Positions 35,679-44,507 of a stretch of DNA of 64,000 nucleotides are shown in pieces. Within the stretch, counting starts at the first letter, position 1. Each line of letters begins with the position of its first letter. The position numbers and the translations under genes were made by a program. The stretch comes from CAVTWS01 sp963738445 (GTDB taxonomy: Bacteria; Actinomycetota; Acidimicrobiia; Acidimicrobiales; SHLQ01), in assembly GCA_963738445.1 (NCBI GenBank), contig CAVTWS010000015.1, positions 372,001 to 436,000 on the forward strand. Reading direction: 5' to 3'. The notes beneath the pieces were generated by a model. The model did not search any database, was not told the origin of the DNA, and worked only from the letters and a program-made list of their open reading frames with translations.

Positions 35679-37481
35679 GTGTCCGACCCGTCCCCATCGG
35701 CTCCTGACGCCGCTGGTTCCGACACCGGAACCAGCGGGCGTATGTTCCGGCGCGGGGCGAGCCTGATCGCCCGCTCCGTGCGGCTGCACCCGCTGCCGCA
35801 TCTGGCGGCGATGGCCAGCGCGGTGCTGTTCGCCGTCGGAGCGATCGCGTTCACCATCGTGCTCGGGCGGCTCACCGACGACGTGATCATCCCCGCGCTC
35901 GACGACGGCAAGACCGATCGCGATCGGCTCGCCGCCGGCCTGGCCGCGCTCGTCGTGATCGCCTTCCTGCGGGGGGCGGGGGTGGTCGGCCGCCGGTACT
36001 TCGGCGCGGTCGCCGAGTACCGGACCCAGCGAACCGATCGTCGCGAGATCGTCGAGCACTATCTGGGTCAGCCGCTGTCCTTCCACAGCCGGCGACCGAC
36101 CGGTGAGCTGATCGGGCATGTCGATTTCGACATGGATGCGTCGACCACACTGCTCAAGCCGTTGCCGTTCTCGGTGGCCGTCGTGGTGCTGGTGATCCTG
36201 TCGATCGTCAGCCTCCTCGTGCTCCACCCCGCCTTGGCCATCGTTGGGTTGGTGCTGTTCCCGGCGCTTGCGGCGATGAATCGGATCTACACCAGCCACG
36301 TCGAGGAACCGGCGGCCCGGGTGCAGGACCGGCTGAGCGATGTGGCTGGCCTCGTGCACGAGAGCGTCGACGGGGTGGCGACGGTGAAGGCCCTCGGACT
36401 GGAGGACGACGAAGTCCTGCGGATGGAGCGAGCGGCGGAGGCCCTGCGTCACGAACGACTCGCCGTCGGCCGGCTCCGGGCCAGCTTCGAGCCGGCGATC
36501 ACCGCCCTGCCCAGCCTGGGCGTGGTCGCGCTGCTCGGCCTGGGCGGCTGGTTGGTCTCCAAGGACGCCATCTCGGTCGGTGACCTGGTGGCCGCCATGA
36601 CCCTGTTCAGCATCCTCGCCGTCCCCGTGCAGGTGATGGGTTTCATGCTCGAGGAGTTGCCCCGTTCCGTCATCGCCCGCGGTCGTATCGACCGGGTCCT
36701 GATGGACACCGAACCGCCCGTGGGCGGGTCCGACCCCGTCCCCGACGGTCCGCTCGGGCTGGAGATCGCCGAGCTGGGGTTCGGCTACGGCGACCAGGTC
36801 GTGCTGCGGGACGTGTCGGTCTCGATACCCGCAGGGGCCGTCGTGGCCCTGGTCGGCTCAACCGGGGCGGGCAAGAGCACGTTCATGGCGCTGCTCGCCG
36901 GGCTGTACGAACCGAACTCCGGCAGCATTCGCCTCGGCGGTGCCGATCTGGCGACCGTCGACCGCACCCAGTTGGCGGGCGCGGTCGTGCCGGTCTTCCA
37001 GGAATCGTTTCTGTTCGCCGACTCGGTGACCGAGAACATCGACCTCGGCGCCGGCCATGCGACCGAAGCGATCGCGGCGGCCGCAGACGACGCCCGGGCG
37101 GATCGGTTCATCCGGGCGCTTCCCCGCGGGTACGACACCGTGCTCGGCGAGCGGGGCGTCACCTTGTCGGGTGGGCAGCGGCAACGCATCGCCCTGGCCC
37201 GCGCCCTGGTGCGCCGGCCACGCGTGCTGTTGCTCGACGACGCCACGGCAGCCGTCGACCCACGGGTCGAGGCCGACATCTTGGATCGCCTGCGTCAGGC
37301 TCGGCTGGCGACCGTCGTGATCGTGGCCCACCGGTTGTCCACGATCCGATTGGCCGACTCCGTGGTGTTCATGTCCGGCGGTCAGATCCGCGCCCACGCA
37401 CGGCACGACGAACTGCTCGCCGATCCCGAGTACGAGGCGCTCGTGCGGGCCTACGACACGGCGGCCGAGGCGATCCAGTGA
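35679..37481 (+). CDS. ABC exporter half-transporter, degenerate Walker B subunit
   Basis: A 600-residue fused permease-ATPase, type IV ABC exporter fold. Six membrane helices span about residues 30-310. The ATPase domain has Walker A GSTGAGKST near residue 393, the intact signature LSGGQRQ near residue 496, and Walker B VLLLDDATAAVD near residue 518. There the catalytic glutamate is replaced by Asp (DD where most have DE). The stop overlaps the GTG of the partner gene by 4 nt, so the two form a heterodimer. GTG 35679 directly abuts a GGAGG and so has poor spacing; the true start may differ slightly. Confidence 0.9.
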   Translation: MSDPSPSAPDAAGSDTGTSGRMFRRGASLIARSVRLHPLPHLAAMASAVLFAVGAIAFTIVLGRLTDDVIIPALDDGKTDRDRLAAGLAALVVIAFLRGAGVVGRRYFGAVAEYRTQRTDRREIVEHYLGQPLSFHSRRPTGELIGHVDFDMDASTTLLKPLPFSVAVVVLVILSIVSLLVLHPALAIVGLVLFPALAAMNRIYTSHVEEPAARVQDRLSDVAGLVHESVDGVATVKALGLEDDEVLRMERAAEALRHERLAVGRLRASFEPAITALPSLGVVALLGLGGWLVSKDAISVGDLVAAMTLFSILAVPVQVMGFMLEELPRSVIARGRIDRVLMDTEPPVGGSDPVPDGPLGLEIAELGFGYGDQVVLRDVSVSIPAGAVVALVGSTGAGKSTFMALLAGLYEPNSGSIRLGGADLATVDRTQLAGAVVPVFQESFLFADSVTENIDLGAGHATEAIAAAADDARADRFIRALPRGYDTVLGERGVTLSGGQRQRIALARALVRRPRVLLLDDATAAVDPRVEADILDRLRQARLATVVIVAHRLSTIRLADSVVFMSGGQIRAHARHDELLADPEYEALVRAYDTAAEAIQ

Positions 37482-39313
37482 GCAACCCCGACACCCAGAA
37501 GGCGACGGTCGGCCCCGACTCGCCAGCAGCCGCGGGCCTCGGCAGCCTCGAGGAGACGACGGGCGTTCGGGCGGTCGCCGTCCTTCGGCGTGGCATCCGG
37601 GACAGCCCGCACCTCCGGCGCGGTCTGGGCCTGACCGCAGTGATGGCGCTGGCGGGTGCGGTGGGCAAGTTGGCCCTGCCGATCGTGATCCAGATCGTGA
37701 TCGACGAAGGCATCCGGTCGGAGCAGGGCTTCCGGAGTGGGTTCGTCGCCACCGCCTGCATCCTCGCCGCCCTGGCGATCATCGGCTTCGGCTGGGTGGC
37801 GCGGGCCACCTACCTCCGCCTCGTCGCCAACGCCGAACTCGCCCTCCGAGACCTCCGCGTGACCGCGTTCCGGCACGTGCACCGCCTCAGCCTCGAGGAC
37901 CACGCCGACACCCGGAAGGGTGTCCTGGTGGCTCGGGTCACCACCGACATCGAGCAGGTGGCGCAGTTCCTCCAATGGGGAGCGGTGTCGTGGATCGTCA
38001 ACACGTTGCTCATCGGCGCCACGTTGGTGGTCATGGCCATCTACGCCTGGCAGCTCGCGATCGTGACCGTGATCGTCTACCTGCCGATCATCCCCGTCCT
38101 CCGCATGATCCAGCGGCGCCAGCTCGACGCCTACGGCCGCCTGCGCTCCCGCGTCGGCGACACGGTGAGCCTGGTGTCAGAGACCGTCATGGGCGCGCCG
38201 GTCGTGTCGGCCTACAACTACGGCGGCACGGTGCGACAGCGGTTGGCGCAGGCCACCGACGACCAGTACCGAGCCCAGGTCGGTGCCCACAAGTGGTTCG
38301 CGTTCCTGCTCCCCATCAGCGACATGTTCGGGGCGATCGCGGTCGGCGCCGTGATCAGCATCGGGGTGGTGCGAGGCGCCGAGTGGGGCCTGTCGTCGGG
38401 CGAGCTGGTGGCGCTGTTGTTCCTCGTCAACCTGCTGCTCGGGCCGATCAACGAACTGGGCGAGGTCTTGGACCAGACCCAGACCGCGCTCGCCGGGTGG
38501 GCCAAGGTCCAGGCGCTGCTCGACCACCCGATCGAGGTCGACGACCCGGTGCCGGGCCGCCCGATCCCCTCGGGGCCGCTCCCGGTGGTGTTCACGGATG
38601 TGCGGTTCGCGTACCGAGAAGGTCCCGATGTCCTGCGCGGCCTGACCCTGGACATCGAGCCGGGCACGAACGTGGCCGTCGTCGGTGAGACCGGTTCGGG
38701 CAAGACGACCTTCGCCAAGCTGCTGTGCCGGTTCTCCGATCCCACGGTGGGCACCGTCGAGATCGGTGGCGTCGATCTCCGGGAGGCGGAGGGCAGAAGC
38801 CGTCGCCAGCGCATCCGGATGGTGCCCCAGGACGGCTTCCTCTTCGACGGAACCGTGGCGGCCAACGTCGCTCGTGGTCGGCCGGGGGCGGGGCTCGACG
38901 AGGTGGCGGACGCGTTCGACCGCCTCGGTCTCGGGTGGTGGGTGGACCGACTCCCTCTGGGGGTCGAGACGCCCGTCGGCGAGCGAGGTGATGCGTTGTC
39001 GGTGGGCGAGCGCCAGCTCGTGGCGCTGGCGCGCGCCCAGCTCGCCGACCCGGGCCTGCTGGTTCTCGATGAGGCGACGAGCGCCGTGGACCCCGAGACC
39101 GAGACGGCGCTGGCCGACGCCCTGGTCCGGCTGGCCCGGGGCCGCACCACGGTGTCGATCGCCCACCGGCTCTCCACGGCCGAACGGGCCGATCGGGTCC
39201 TGGTCTTCGACGCGGGGCAGATCGTCGAGGACGGGCGTCACCAGGACCTCGCCAACGCCGGTGGCGTGTACGCCCAGCTGTGGGCCGCCTGGCTCGGAAA
39301 CACCCGACGCTGA
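37478..39313 (+). CDS. ABC exporter half-transporter, partner subunit
   Basis: A 611-residue fused permease-ATPase. Membrane helices lie in about residues 45-330 and the ATPase domain in the last 240. Walker A is VVGETGSGKTT near residue 400. The signature is the degenerate LSVGERQ near residue 507 (usual LSGGQ), and Walker B LLVLDEATSAVD near residue 527 keeps the catalytic Glu. Together with the upstream subunit this leaves one active ATP site (this Walker B with the partner LSGGQ) and one degenerate site, as in TM287/288 and BmrCD. Substrate unknown, likely a drug or lipid. Confidence 0.9.
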   Translation: MSNPDTQKATVGPDSPAAAGLGSLEETTGVRAVAVLRRGIRDSPHLRRGLGLTAVMALAGAVGKLALPIVIQIVIDEGIRSEQGFRSGFVATACILAALAIIGFGWVARATYLRLVANAELALRDLRVTAFRHVHRLSLEDHADTRKGVLVARVTTDIEQVAQFLQWGAVSWIVNTLLIGATLVVMAIYAWQLAIVTVIVYLPIIPVLRMIQRRQLDAYGRLRSRVGDTVSLVSETVMGAPVVSAYNYGGTVRQRLAQATDDQYRAQVGAHKWFAFLLPISDMFGAIAVGAVISIGVVRGAEWGLSSGELVALLFLVNLLLGPINELGEVLDQTQTALAGWAKVQALLDHPIEVDDPVPGRPIPSGPLPVVFTDVRFAYREGPDVLRGLTLDIEPGTNVAVVGETGSGKTTFAKLLCRFSDPTVGTVEIGGVDLREAEGRSRRQRIRMVPQDGFLFDGTVAANVARGRPGAGLDEVADAFDRLGLGWWVDRLPLGVETPVGERGDALSVGERQLVALARAQLADPGLLVLDEATSAVDPETETALADALVRLARGRTTVSIAHRLSTAERADRVLVFDAGQIVEDGRHQDLANAGGVYAQLWAAWLGNTRR

Positions 39314-39339
39314 GCCCCCCGTCGGGTCAGGATGTCGCC

Positions 39340-39900
39340 ATGACCGACACGGTGCTTCCGCCGGTGCTCGACGCCGACGGGCTGTTGCTGCGAGCCCCAA
39401 CGACAGCCGACATCCCTGACCTCGTCGATGCCTGCCAGGACCGGGAGATCTCTCGGTGGACAACGGTGCCGTGGCCCTACACCGTCGAGGATGCCGAGTC
39501 GTTCGTGGCGACAGCCGCCCGCCAGGCCGGCGAGCGGGTCTCGCAGGACTTCGTGATCGTTCGACCCGGGGTCGATCGCGTCCTCGGGGCCTGTGGTCTC
39601 CACCACGTCGACGAGCCGGCGTCGACCACCCAGATCGGGTACTGGCTGGGGCCGACCATCCGCGGGCAGGGGGTGGGCGGCCGGGCCGTCATGGCGCTCG
39701 TGCGGGCGCTGCTCATGGCGGGCTTCGAACGGCTGGAGGCCGAGGTCATCGTCGGCAACGAGCCGTCACGCCGACTCCTCGACCGGGTCGGATTCGTGGA
39801 GGAAGGGATTCTCCGATCGGTCTTCGCCGACCGGTGTGGGGTCGGCTCCCCCCGTCTCGACCTTCATCTGTACAGCCTGATCCGTTCCGATGTGACTTGA
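39340..39900 (+). CDS. GNAT N-acetyltransferase, RimJ/RimL-like
   Basis: A 186-residue acetyltransferase of the RimJ/RimL branch. LLLRAPTTADIPDLVDACQD near residue 15 is the start of the fold. The acetyl-CoA loop IRGQGVGGRAVMALV is near residue 108, and VGNEPSRRLLDRVGFVEEGI near residue 140 is the classic C-terminal motif. The ATG at 39340 is 27 nt after the ABC exporter stop, so co-transcription is possible. Acetyl acceptor unknown. Confidence 0.87.
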   Translation: MTDTVLPPVLDADGLLLRAPTTADIPDLVDACQDREISRWTTVPWPYTVEDAESFVATAARQAGERVSQDFVIVRPGVDRVLGACGLHHVDEPASTTQIGYWLGPTIRGQGVGGRAVMALVRALLMAGFERLEAEVIVGNEPSRRLLDRVGFVEEGILRSVFADRCGVGSPRLDLHLYSLIRSDVT

Positions 39901-39963
39901 GGTCGTGACCGCCCGGTAGGTGGTGTTCCTCAACGTCGGCGAGGGTGGGCCGACAGCAACGGT

Positions 39964-41616
39964 ATGTGGAACCAAGTCAACTTCACTCGGCGCGTGGCGG
40001 CTCTCGCCCTCCTCCTCACGTTGGCGTCGGGCGTCGGCGCCGTCGTTCCGGCGGCCGCCGATCCGTCGCCGGCGGCCAACATCTCGTTCGAGAGCCTCGG
40101 CGCAGGTGGCGGCTTCTCGGGCGGCACCATGACCGCCGGACCGGACGGCGTGGTCGGAAACGCCGATGACGGCGACCCACACGCCTTGGGTTGGGCCGGG
40201 ATCTTGACATCGACGGTCGCCAACTCGGTCGACCCGGACGCGAGGACGTCGCTCTACTGCATCGACCTGCTGACCGGTATCGGTATCGGCGATGTTCAGA
40301 CGGCGGGCTCCTGGGCGACGGCGGCGGGAACGAACCCGGCCAATGGCAACACCAACACGTTGACCCCCGCCAACATCGCTCGAATCGCAGCCGTCGTCGC
40401 CAACAACTACCCGAACCCCGACTCGTTGGTCCCACTCTCGGGGACGGCCAACGACAAGGCCCTGGCGGTGCAGTGGGCGGTATGGCACTACGCCAACGGC
40501 TATGAGCCGGGTGGTGCGGTGGCCTCCATCGACCTCGGCGCCTTCGGTTCATTTGCCACGACTCCGGACACTGTGGTGGCCAACTACGCGGCCATCGTCG
40601 GCGCGATCGACTCCGGGAGCTACGGCGACGTGCTGGAGCCGGAGCTCCCTCGCCTGGAGATCGTCCCGCCGACCGCTCCTGTGGGCGTCGCCGCCGGACG
40701 GCCCGCCGGGCCGTTCACGGTGGACGCCACCTCCGGGGTCGATGTCGCTCTGAGCGCCAGCGATGGTGCATCGATCGTCGACGAGGATGGCAATCCGGTG
40801 AGCGGACCGTTCCATGACGGCGACCAGGTGTGGGTTGCCCACGCGTCGCTCGGCACCGTCACCGTCTCCGGGAGCGCCGCCATCGTGCTGCCCATCGGTT
40901 CGACCATGGTCGATGCCAACTTCCAGCGGCTGGTGAACGCCGCCGAGGTGTTGGCGAACTTCACCTCGTCGACAACCGCCGAGTTCGTGGCCCCTGCGTC
41001 GCTCGGCGATGTCGTCTGGGAAGACACTGATCAGGACGGCCTCCAGGACGAGAGCGAACCGAACGTCGGCGGGGTCGCCGTCGCCCTCTTGGATGGCTCG
41101 GGCAACCAGATCGCCACCACCCAGACGGCCGATGACGGGAGCTACCTGTTCGATGGCCTGGTCCCGGGCACCTACACCGTGATCTTCACCGCCCCCAGTG
41201 GCTACGTCGTGACCCAGACGAGCGCTGGCGACGACGACAGCATCGACAGCAATGGCCTGACCTCGTCGACCACGCTCGAGGCCGGTCAACACGACCCCAC
41301 CCAGGACCTCGGGGTGTACCGGGCCCCCGTTCCGACGACCACCACCGCTGCGCCGACGACGACGACGACCGCGCCGGCCCAGGCGGCGAACGCGGGCGCC
41401 GAGGCGACGACCACGACCGCCGTGGCCAACGCGGCGAACGCGGCCGCAACGCCAACGACCGTGGCGCAGACCCGGGCCACACCGTCGGGCCCGAGTGGAG
41501 CGCTCGCCTTCACGGGCGGTCATGGCGCGGCGTTGGTCACGATCGCCTCGATCCTGCTGCTCAGCGGAGGGTTGGCGATGGCGTGGTCACGTCGGCGTCG
41601 ATGCGAGAACGTCTGA
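39964..41616 (+). CDS. Cell-wall-anchored surface protein with thioester domain and SdrD B-like domain
   Basis: A 550-residue secreted protein. Its parts, in order, are a signal peptide (about residues 9-33) and a thioester domain with YCIDLLTG near residue 98 (the Cys) and LAVQWAVWHYANG near residue 160 (the Gln). These two side chains form the covalent thioester in Gram-positive adhesins. A beta-rich region follows, then an SdrD B-like/CnaB-like domain LGDVVWEDTDQDGLQDESEP near residue 352 with DGSYLFDGLVPGTYTV. A Thr/Ala-rich stalk comes next, then the sorting signal LAFTGG near residue 515 with membrane helix and RRRR. LAxTG signals are handled by class E sortases; no sortase gene is in the window. 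It probably binds an amine-bearing surface covalently. Confidence 0.85.
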   Translation: MWNQVNFTRRVAALALLLTLASGVGAVVPAAADPSPAANISFESLGAGGGFSGGTMTAGPDGVVGNADDGDPHALGWAGILTSTVANSVDPDARTSLYCIDLLTGIGIGDVQTAGSWATAAGTNPANGNTNTLTPANIARIAAVVANNYPNPDSLVPLSGTANDKALAVQWAVWHYANGYEPGGAVASIDLGAFGSFATTPDTVVANYAAIVGAIDSGSYGDVLEPELPRLEIVPPTAPVGVAAGRPAGPFTVDATSGVDVALSASDGASIVDEDGNPVSGPFHDGDQVWVAHASLGTVTVSGSAAIVLPIGSTMVDANFQRLVNAAEVLANFTSSTTAEFVAPASLGDVVWEDTDQDGLQDESEPNVGGVAVALLDGSGNQIATTQTADDGSYLFDGLVPGTYTVIFTAPSGYVVTQTSAGDDDSIDSNGLTSSTTLEAGQHDPTQDLGVYRAPVPTTTTAAPTTTTTAPAQAANAGAEATTTTAVANAANAAATPTTVAQTRATPSGPSGALAFTGGHGAALVTIASILLLSGGLAMAWSRRRRCENV

Positions 41617-41679
41617 TCTCCGTGAGCACGGCGGCGGCCCGGCTTCGGGTCGCCGCCGACGGCTTCCTACACTGACCCG

Positions 41680-42672
41680 GTGAGCACCAACACCCCCGTT
41701 CGAGTCGCAGTCACCGGCGCCGCCGGTCAGATCGGCTACAGCCTCTTGTTCCGGATCGCCAGCGGTCACCTGCTCGGGCCGGACCAGCCCATCATCTTGC
41801 AGATGCTCGAGATCACGCCGGCTCTCGGGGCGCTCGACGGCGTCATCATGGAGCTCGACGACTGCGCCTTCCCGCTGCTGGCCGGCACCGTGGCCACCGA
41901 CGACGCCGAGGTCGCGTTCGGCGATGCCGACATCGCACTGCTGGTCGGCGCCATGCCCCGCAAGCAGGGTATGGAACGATCCGACCTCCTCACCGCCAAC
42001 GGCGGCATCTTCGGTCCTCAGGGCCGAGCCATCAACGCCGCGGCAAGGCGCGAGATCAAGGTGCTCGTCGTGGGGAACCCGGCCAACACCAACGCATACA
42101 TCGCCATGAGCAACGCACCGGACATCGACCCCGGTCAGTTCACCGCCATGACCCGCCTCGATCACAACCGTGCCGTCGCCCAGCTGGCGGCTCGGGTCGG
42201 CCGGCCCGTCACGTCCGTGACGAAGATGACCATCTGGGGCAATCACTCCACGACGCAATATCCGGATCTGTTCCACTGCGAGGTCGACGGCAAGAACGCG
42301 GCGGAGATGGTGAACGACGAAGCCTGGGTCGCCGACACCTACATCCCGACGGTCGCCAAACGAGGGGCCGCCATCATCGAGGCCCGTGGTGCGTCGTCGG
42401 CGGCGTCGGCGGCGAACGCCGCCATCGATCACATGCACGACTGGTGCCTCGGGACCCCCGACGGCGACTGGGTGTCGATGTCGGTGCCGTCCGACGGCAG
42501 CTACGGCGTGCCCGAAGGGCTGATCTCGTCGTTCCCGTGCGTGTGCCGCAACGGCCGGTACGAGATCGTCCAAGGGCTCGACATCAACGAGTTCTCCCGG
42601 ACCCGCATCCATGCCTCGGTCGCCGAGTTGGTCGAGGAACGCGACGCGGTCTGCGAGCTCGGTCTCGCCTGA
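41680..42672 (+). CDS. mdh: Malate dehydrogenase
   Basis: A 330-residue malate dehydrogenase, oxidising malate to oxaloacetate with NAD in the TCA cycle. VTGAAGQIGYSLLFRIASG near residue 10 is the Rossmann NAD loop. The active-site loop GAMPRKQGMERSDLL near residue 89 binds malate through arginines, VVGNPANTNAYIA is near residue 129, TRLDHNRA near residue 158, and IWGNHSTTQYPD near residue 186 has the catalytic His. GTG 41680. It belongs functionally with icd, sucCD and mutAB in this window. Confidence 0.97.
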   Translation: MSTNTPVRVAVTGAAGQIGYSLLFRIASGHLLGPDQPIILQMLEITPALGALDGVIMELDDCAFPLLAGTVATDDAEVAFGDADIALLVGAMPRKQGMERSDLLTANGGIFGPQGRAINAAARREIKVLVVGNPANTNAYIAMSNAPDIDPGQFTAMTRLDHNRAVAQLAARVGRPVTSVTKMTIWGNHSTTQYPDLFHCEVDGKNAAEMVNDEAWVADTYIPTVAKRGAAIIEARGASSAASAANAAIDHMHDWCLGTPDGDWVSMSVPSDGSYGVPEGLISSFPCVCRNGRYEIVQGLDINEFSRTRIHASVAELVEERDAVCELGLA

Positions 42673-42673
42673 C

Positions 42674-43510
42674 CTACTTGAGGAACTTGCTGGTCGTGTT
42701 GTCGGCCAGCACCTTGCCGCCGGTCTGGCAGGTTGCGCAGTAGTTCACGGTGTAGGCGTTGTACTCCACCGCCCGGATCGTGTCCTCACACACGGGACAG
42801 GCGTCTCCCGTGCGGCCGTGGACCTGGCCCGGTCGCTCCTTCGACGACGACATGTCGTCACGCGAGCGCTCGTAGGCCAGGCCCTCCTCGATGGCGCCGA
42901 CGATGGCCAGGCGGAGGCGGGCGATCTGGTCGTCGGTGAGTTTGGCGGTGCCGGCGAACGGTGACAGGCGGGCCCGGTGGCAGATCTCGTTGGCCAGGCG
43001 CCGACCCACGCCCGCCACGTGATGCTGATCTCGCAAGAACGTGTGGAGCCGCATCGACGCCGCCCGCACGATGCGGGTGAGGGTGTCCTGGTCGACGGTG
43101 TCGGCATCGGGACCGAGGGCGCTGAGTGGCGGCTGGTCATCCGGCGCTCCGGCGACCACCCAGATGCCCGCCTTGTGCTCCGTTCCCGCCTCGGTGAGGA
43201 GCAGGGCACGACCGTCGGCGAACACCCAGCGAGCCAGACCACCTCGCACCTTGGCCGCCTGCTTCTCGTCGGGCCGGAGGCGTCCACCCTGCATCAGGTG
43301 GACGACGAACGTCACCGGCTCGAACTCGATCAGCAGGTACTTGGCCCGTTGGCCGACTCGCCGGAGCGGGCTCCCCACTGCCTCGTCCGGGCGAGGGACC
43401 GCCGTCTTGAGGGCGGTGAAGCTGAGGGCGCGGAATCGGTCGAGCTCGATCCCGGCGAAGGCGGCGGTCAGCCGCTCGGCGTGGGCTCGGACCTCGGGAA
43501 GCTCGGGCAC
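42674..43510 (-). CDS. Fpg/Nei-family DNA glycosylase
   Basis: A 278-residue protein of the formamidopyrimidine/endonuclease VIII family, which removes oxidised bases. MPELPEVRAHAERL gives the catalytic N-terminal Pro and Glu. A helix-two-turn-helix lies in HHVAGVGRRLANEICHRARL near residue 160. The zinc finger is C-x2-C-x16-C-x2-C from CPVCEDTI near residue 236 to YCATCQTGG near residue 255. The finger has no arginine at the usual DNA-contact position (VNYCATC where Fpg has RxTxxCPxCQ), so base preference may differ. It ends 2 nt from mdh, convergent. Confidence 0.88.
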   Translation of the reverse strand: MPELPEVRAHAERLTAAFAGIELDRFRALSFTALKTAVPRPDEAVGSPLRRVGQRAKYLLIEFEPVTFVVHLMQGGRLRPDEKQAAKVRGGLARWVFADGRALLLTEAGTEHKAGIWVVAGAPDDQPPLSALGPDADTVDQDTLTRIVRAASMRLHTFLRDQHHVAGVGRRLANEICHRARLSPFAGTAKLTDDQIARLRLAIVGAIEEGLAYERSRDDMSSSKERPGQVHGRTGDACPVCEDTIRAVEYNAYTVNYCATCQTGGKVLADNTTSKFLK

Positions 43511-43524
43511 GGCGACCTCCGGGC

Positions 43525-43909
43525 TTAGGTCGCAGGAACGGAGGGTCGGAGTGGGGCCAGCACGTCGGTGAGCTCGACCAGGAGATCACGATGACGCAGG
43601 AGCGCCTCGGTGTCACCCGACAGTCTGAGTCGCCCGTCGATGAAGGCGCGTTGCGCGCTCGAGTCGGCCATCGGCGATGGCGGCCGCCGCCTCGTGGTCG
43701 AGCGAGAAGGTGACGTCGGACGATGATGGGCGGCCGGGGTCGATGCGTGCGCCGTCGGGGCCGAAGACCACGGAGTACTCCACCCGCCCGACATCGGGAA
43801 CGTCGTCGACCACGTAGGCGAGGACGAGGTGCTCCGGGCTCGGGGACAGAGCGGCTCTCACCGCATTGTCGGCCGCGGCGATCCACGCCGGCGAGAGATA
43901 GGAGATCAC
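43525..43909 (-). CDS. SCP2 sterol-carrier-like protein (one frameshift)
   Basis: A small SCP2-type lipid-binding protein, about 128 residues. It begins VISYLSPAWIAAADNAVRAA and has GRVEYSVVFGPDG and DVTFSLDHEAAAAIADG. It then changes frame near 43665-43672 and continues SSAQRAFIDGRLRLSGDTEA, a close match to the SCP2 motif (aqxAFxxGxlkxsGD). GTG start at 43909. Such proteins bind sterols or acyl chains and often accompany lipid catabolism genes. The single shift is likely a sequence error, not decay. Confidence 0.75.
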
Positions 43910-43944
43910 CCCCGCAGTGTACGTGGGGGTGGGAGGCTGGTTCC

Positions 43945-44487
43945 GTGGAACTCGCGGACGAGCTCGCCCACCCGGGTCTGGTGGACCGATGGGAGCTCCA
44001 TGGCGCCGATGCCGGCCAGGAGCTGACCTTCGATGTGGTGATCGTCCTCGACGCCCGCCGCGCCGGTGTGGGCATCGTCGTCGAGCATGCCAGCCGGCTG
44101 GTGGCCGTGATCGATCCGACCCTGGCGCCACCACGATCGTCCGGTCTGGAGCTGCGCGGCCCCGGCCTGTGGCTCGATCTCTCCGTCGGTGAGCCGCGTA
44201 CCCAGGTCACCGTCAGCGTCGAGGCGTTCGGCGTGATCCTCGACACCCGGGAGGGCGCGGGACCGGACACGCGGGGCGTGGTGATTCCGCTCGGGATGGA
44301 CCTCGACTGGGTGGTATCGGCCACGAGCGACGAGCCCGAGGTGTGGACGGGCGACGGCGTCCACATCGACTGCGATGTCGTCGGCTCGGTCACAGTGGGC
44401 GATCGACGCCTGGACGTGCGCGGCACGGGCTGGCGAACCCATCGGTGGGGCGACGGTTCCGAAGGCGCCGAGCTGTGGTCGCTCTGA
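43945..44487 (+). CDS. Hypothetical protein, 180 aa
   Basis: An acidic, beta-rich, soluble-looking protein of unknown function. It starts VELADELAHPGLVDRWELHG, and its end GTGWRTHRWGDGSEGAELW resembles the GxGxRxHxWG block seen in CrtC/DUF7064-like lipocalin-type proteins; the resemblance is weak. GTG 43945. It is divergent from the SCP2-like gene by 35 bp and convergent with an alpha/beta hydrolase. Confidence 0.6.
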   Translation: MELADELAHPGLVDRWELHGADAGQELTFDVVIVLDARRAGVGIVVEHASRLVAVIDPTLAPPRSSGLELRGPGLWLDLSVGEPRTQVTVSVEAFGVILDTREGAGPDTRGVVIPLGMDLDWVVSATSDEPEVWTGDGVHIDCDVVGSVTVGDRRLDVRGTGWRTHRWGDGSEGAELWSL

Positions 44488-44507
44488 GGCTCAGATGGCT
44501 GTGACGC

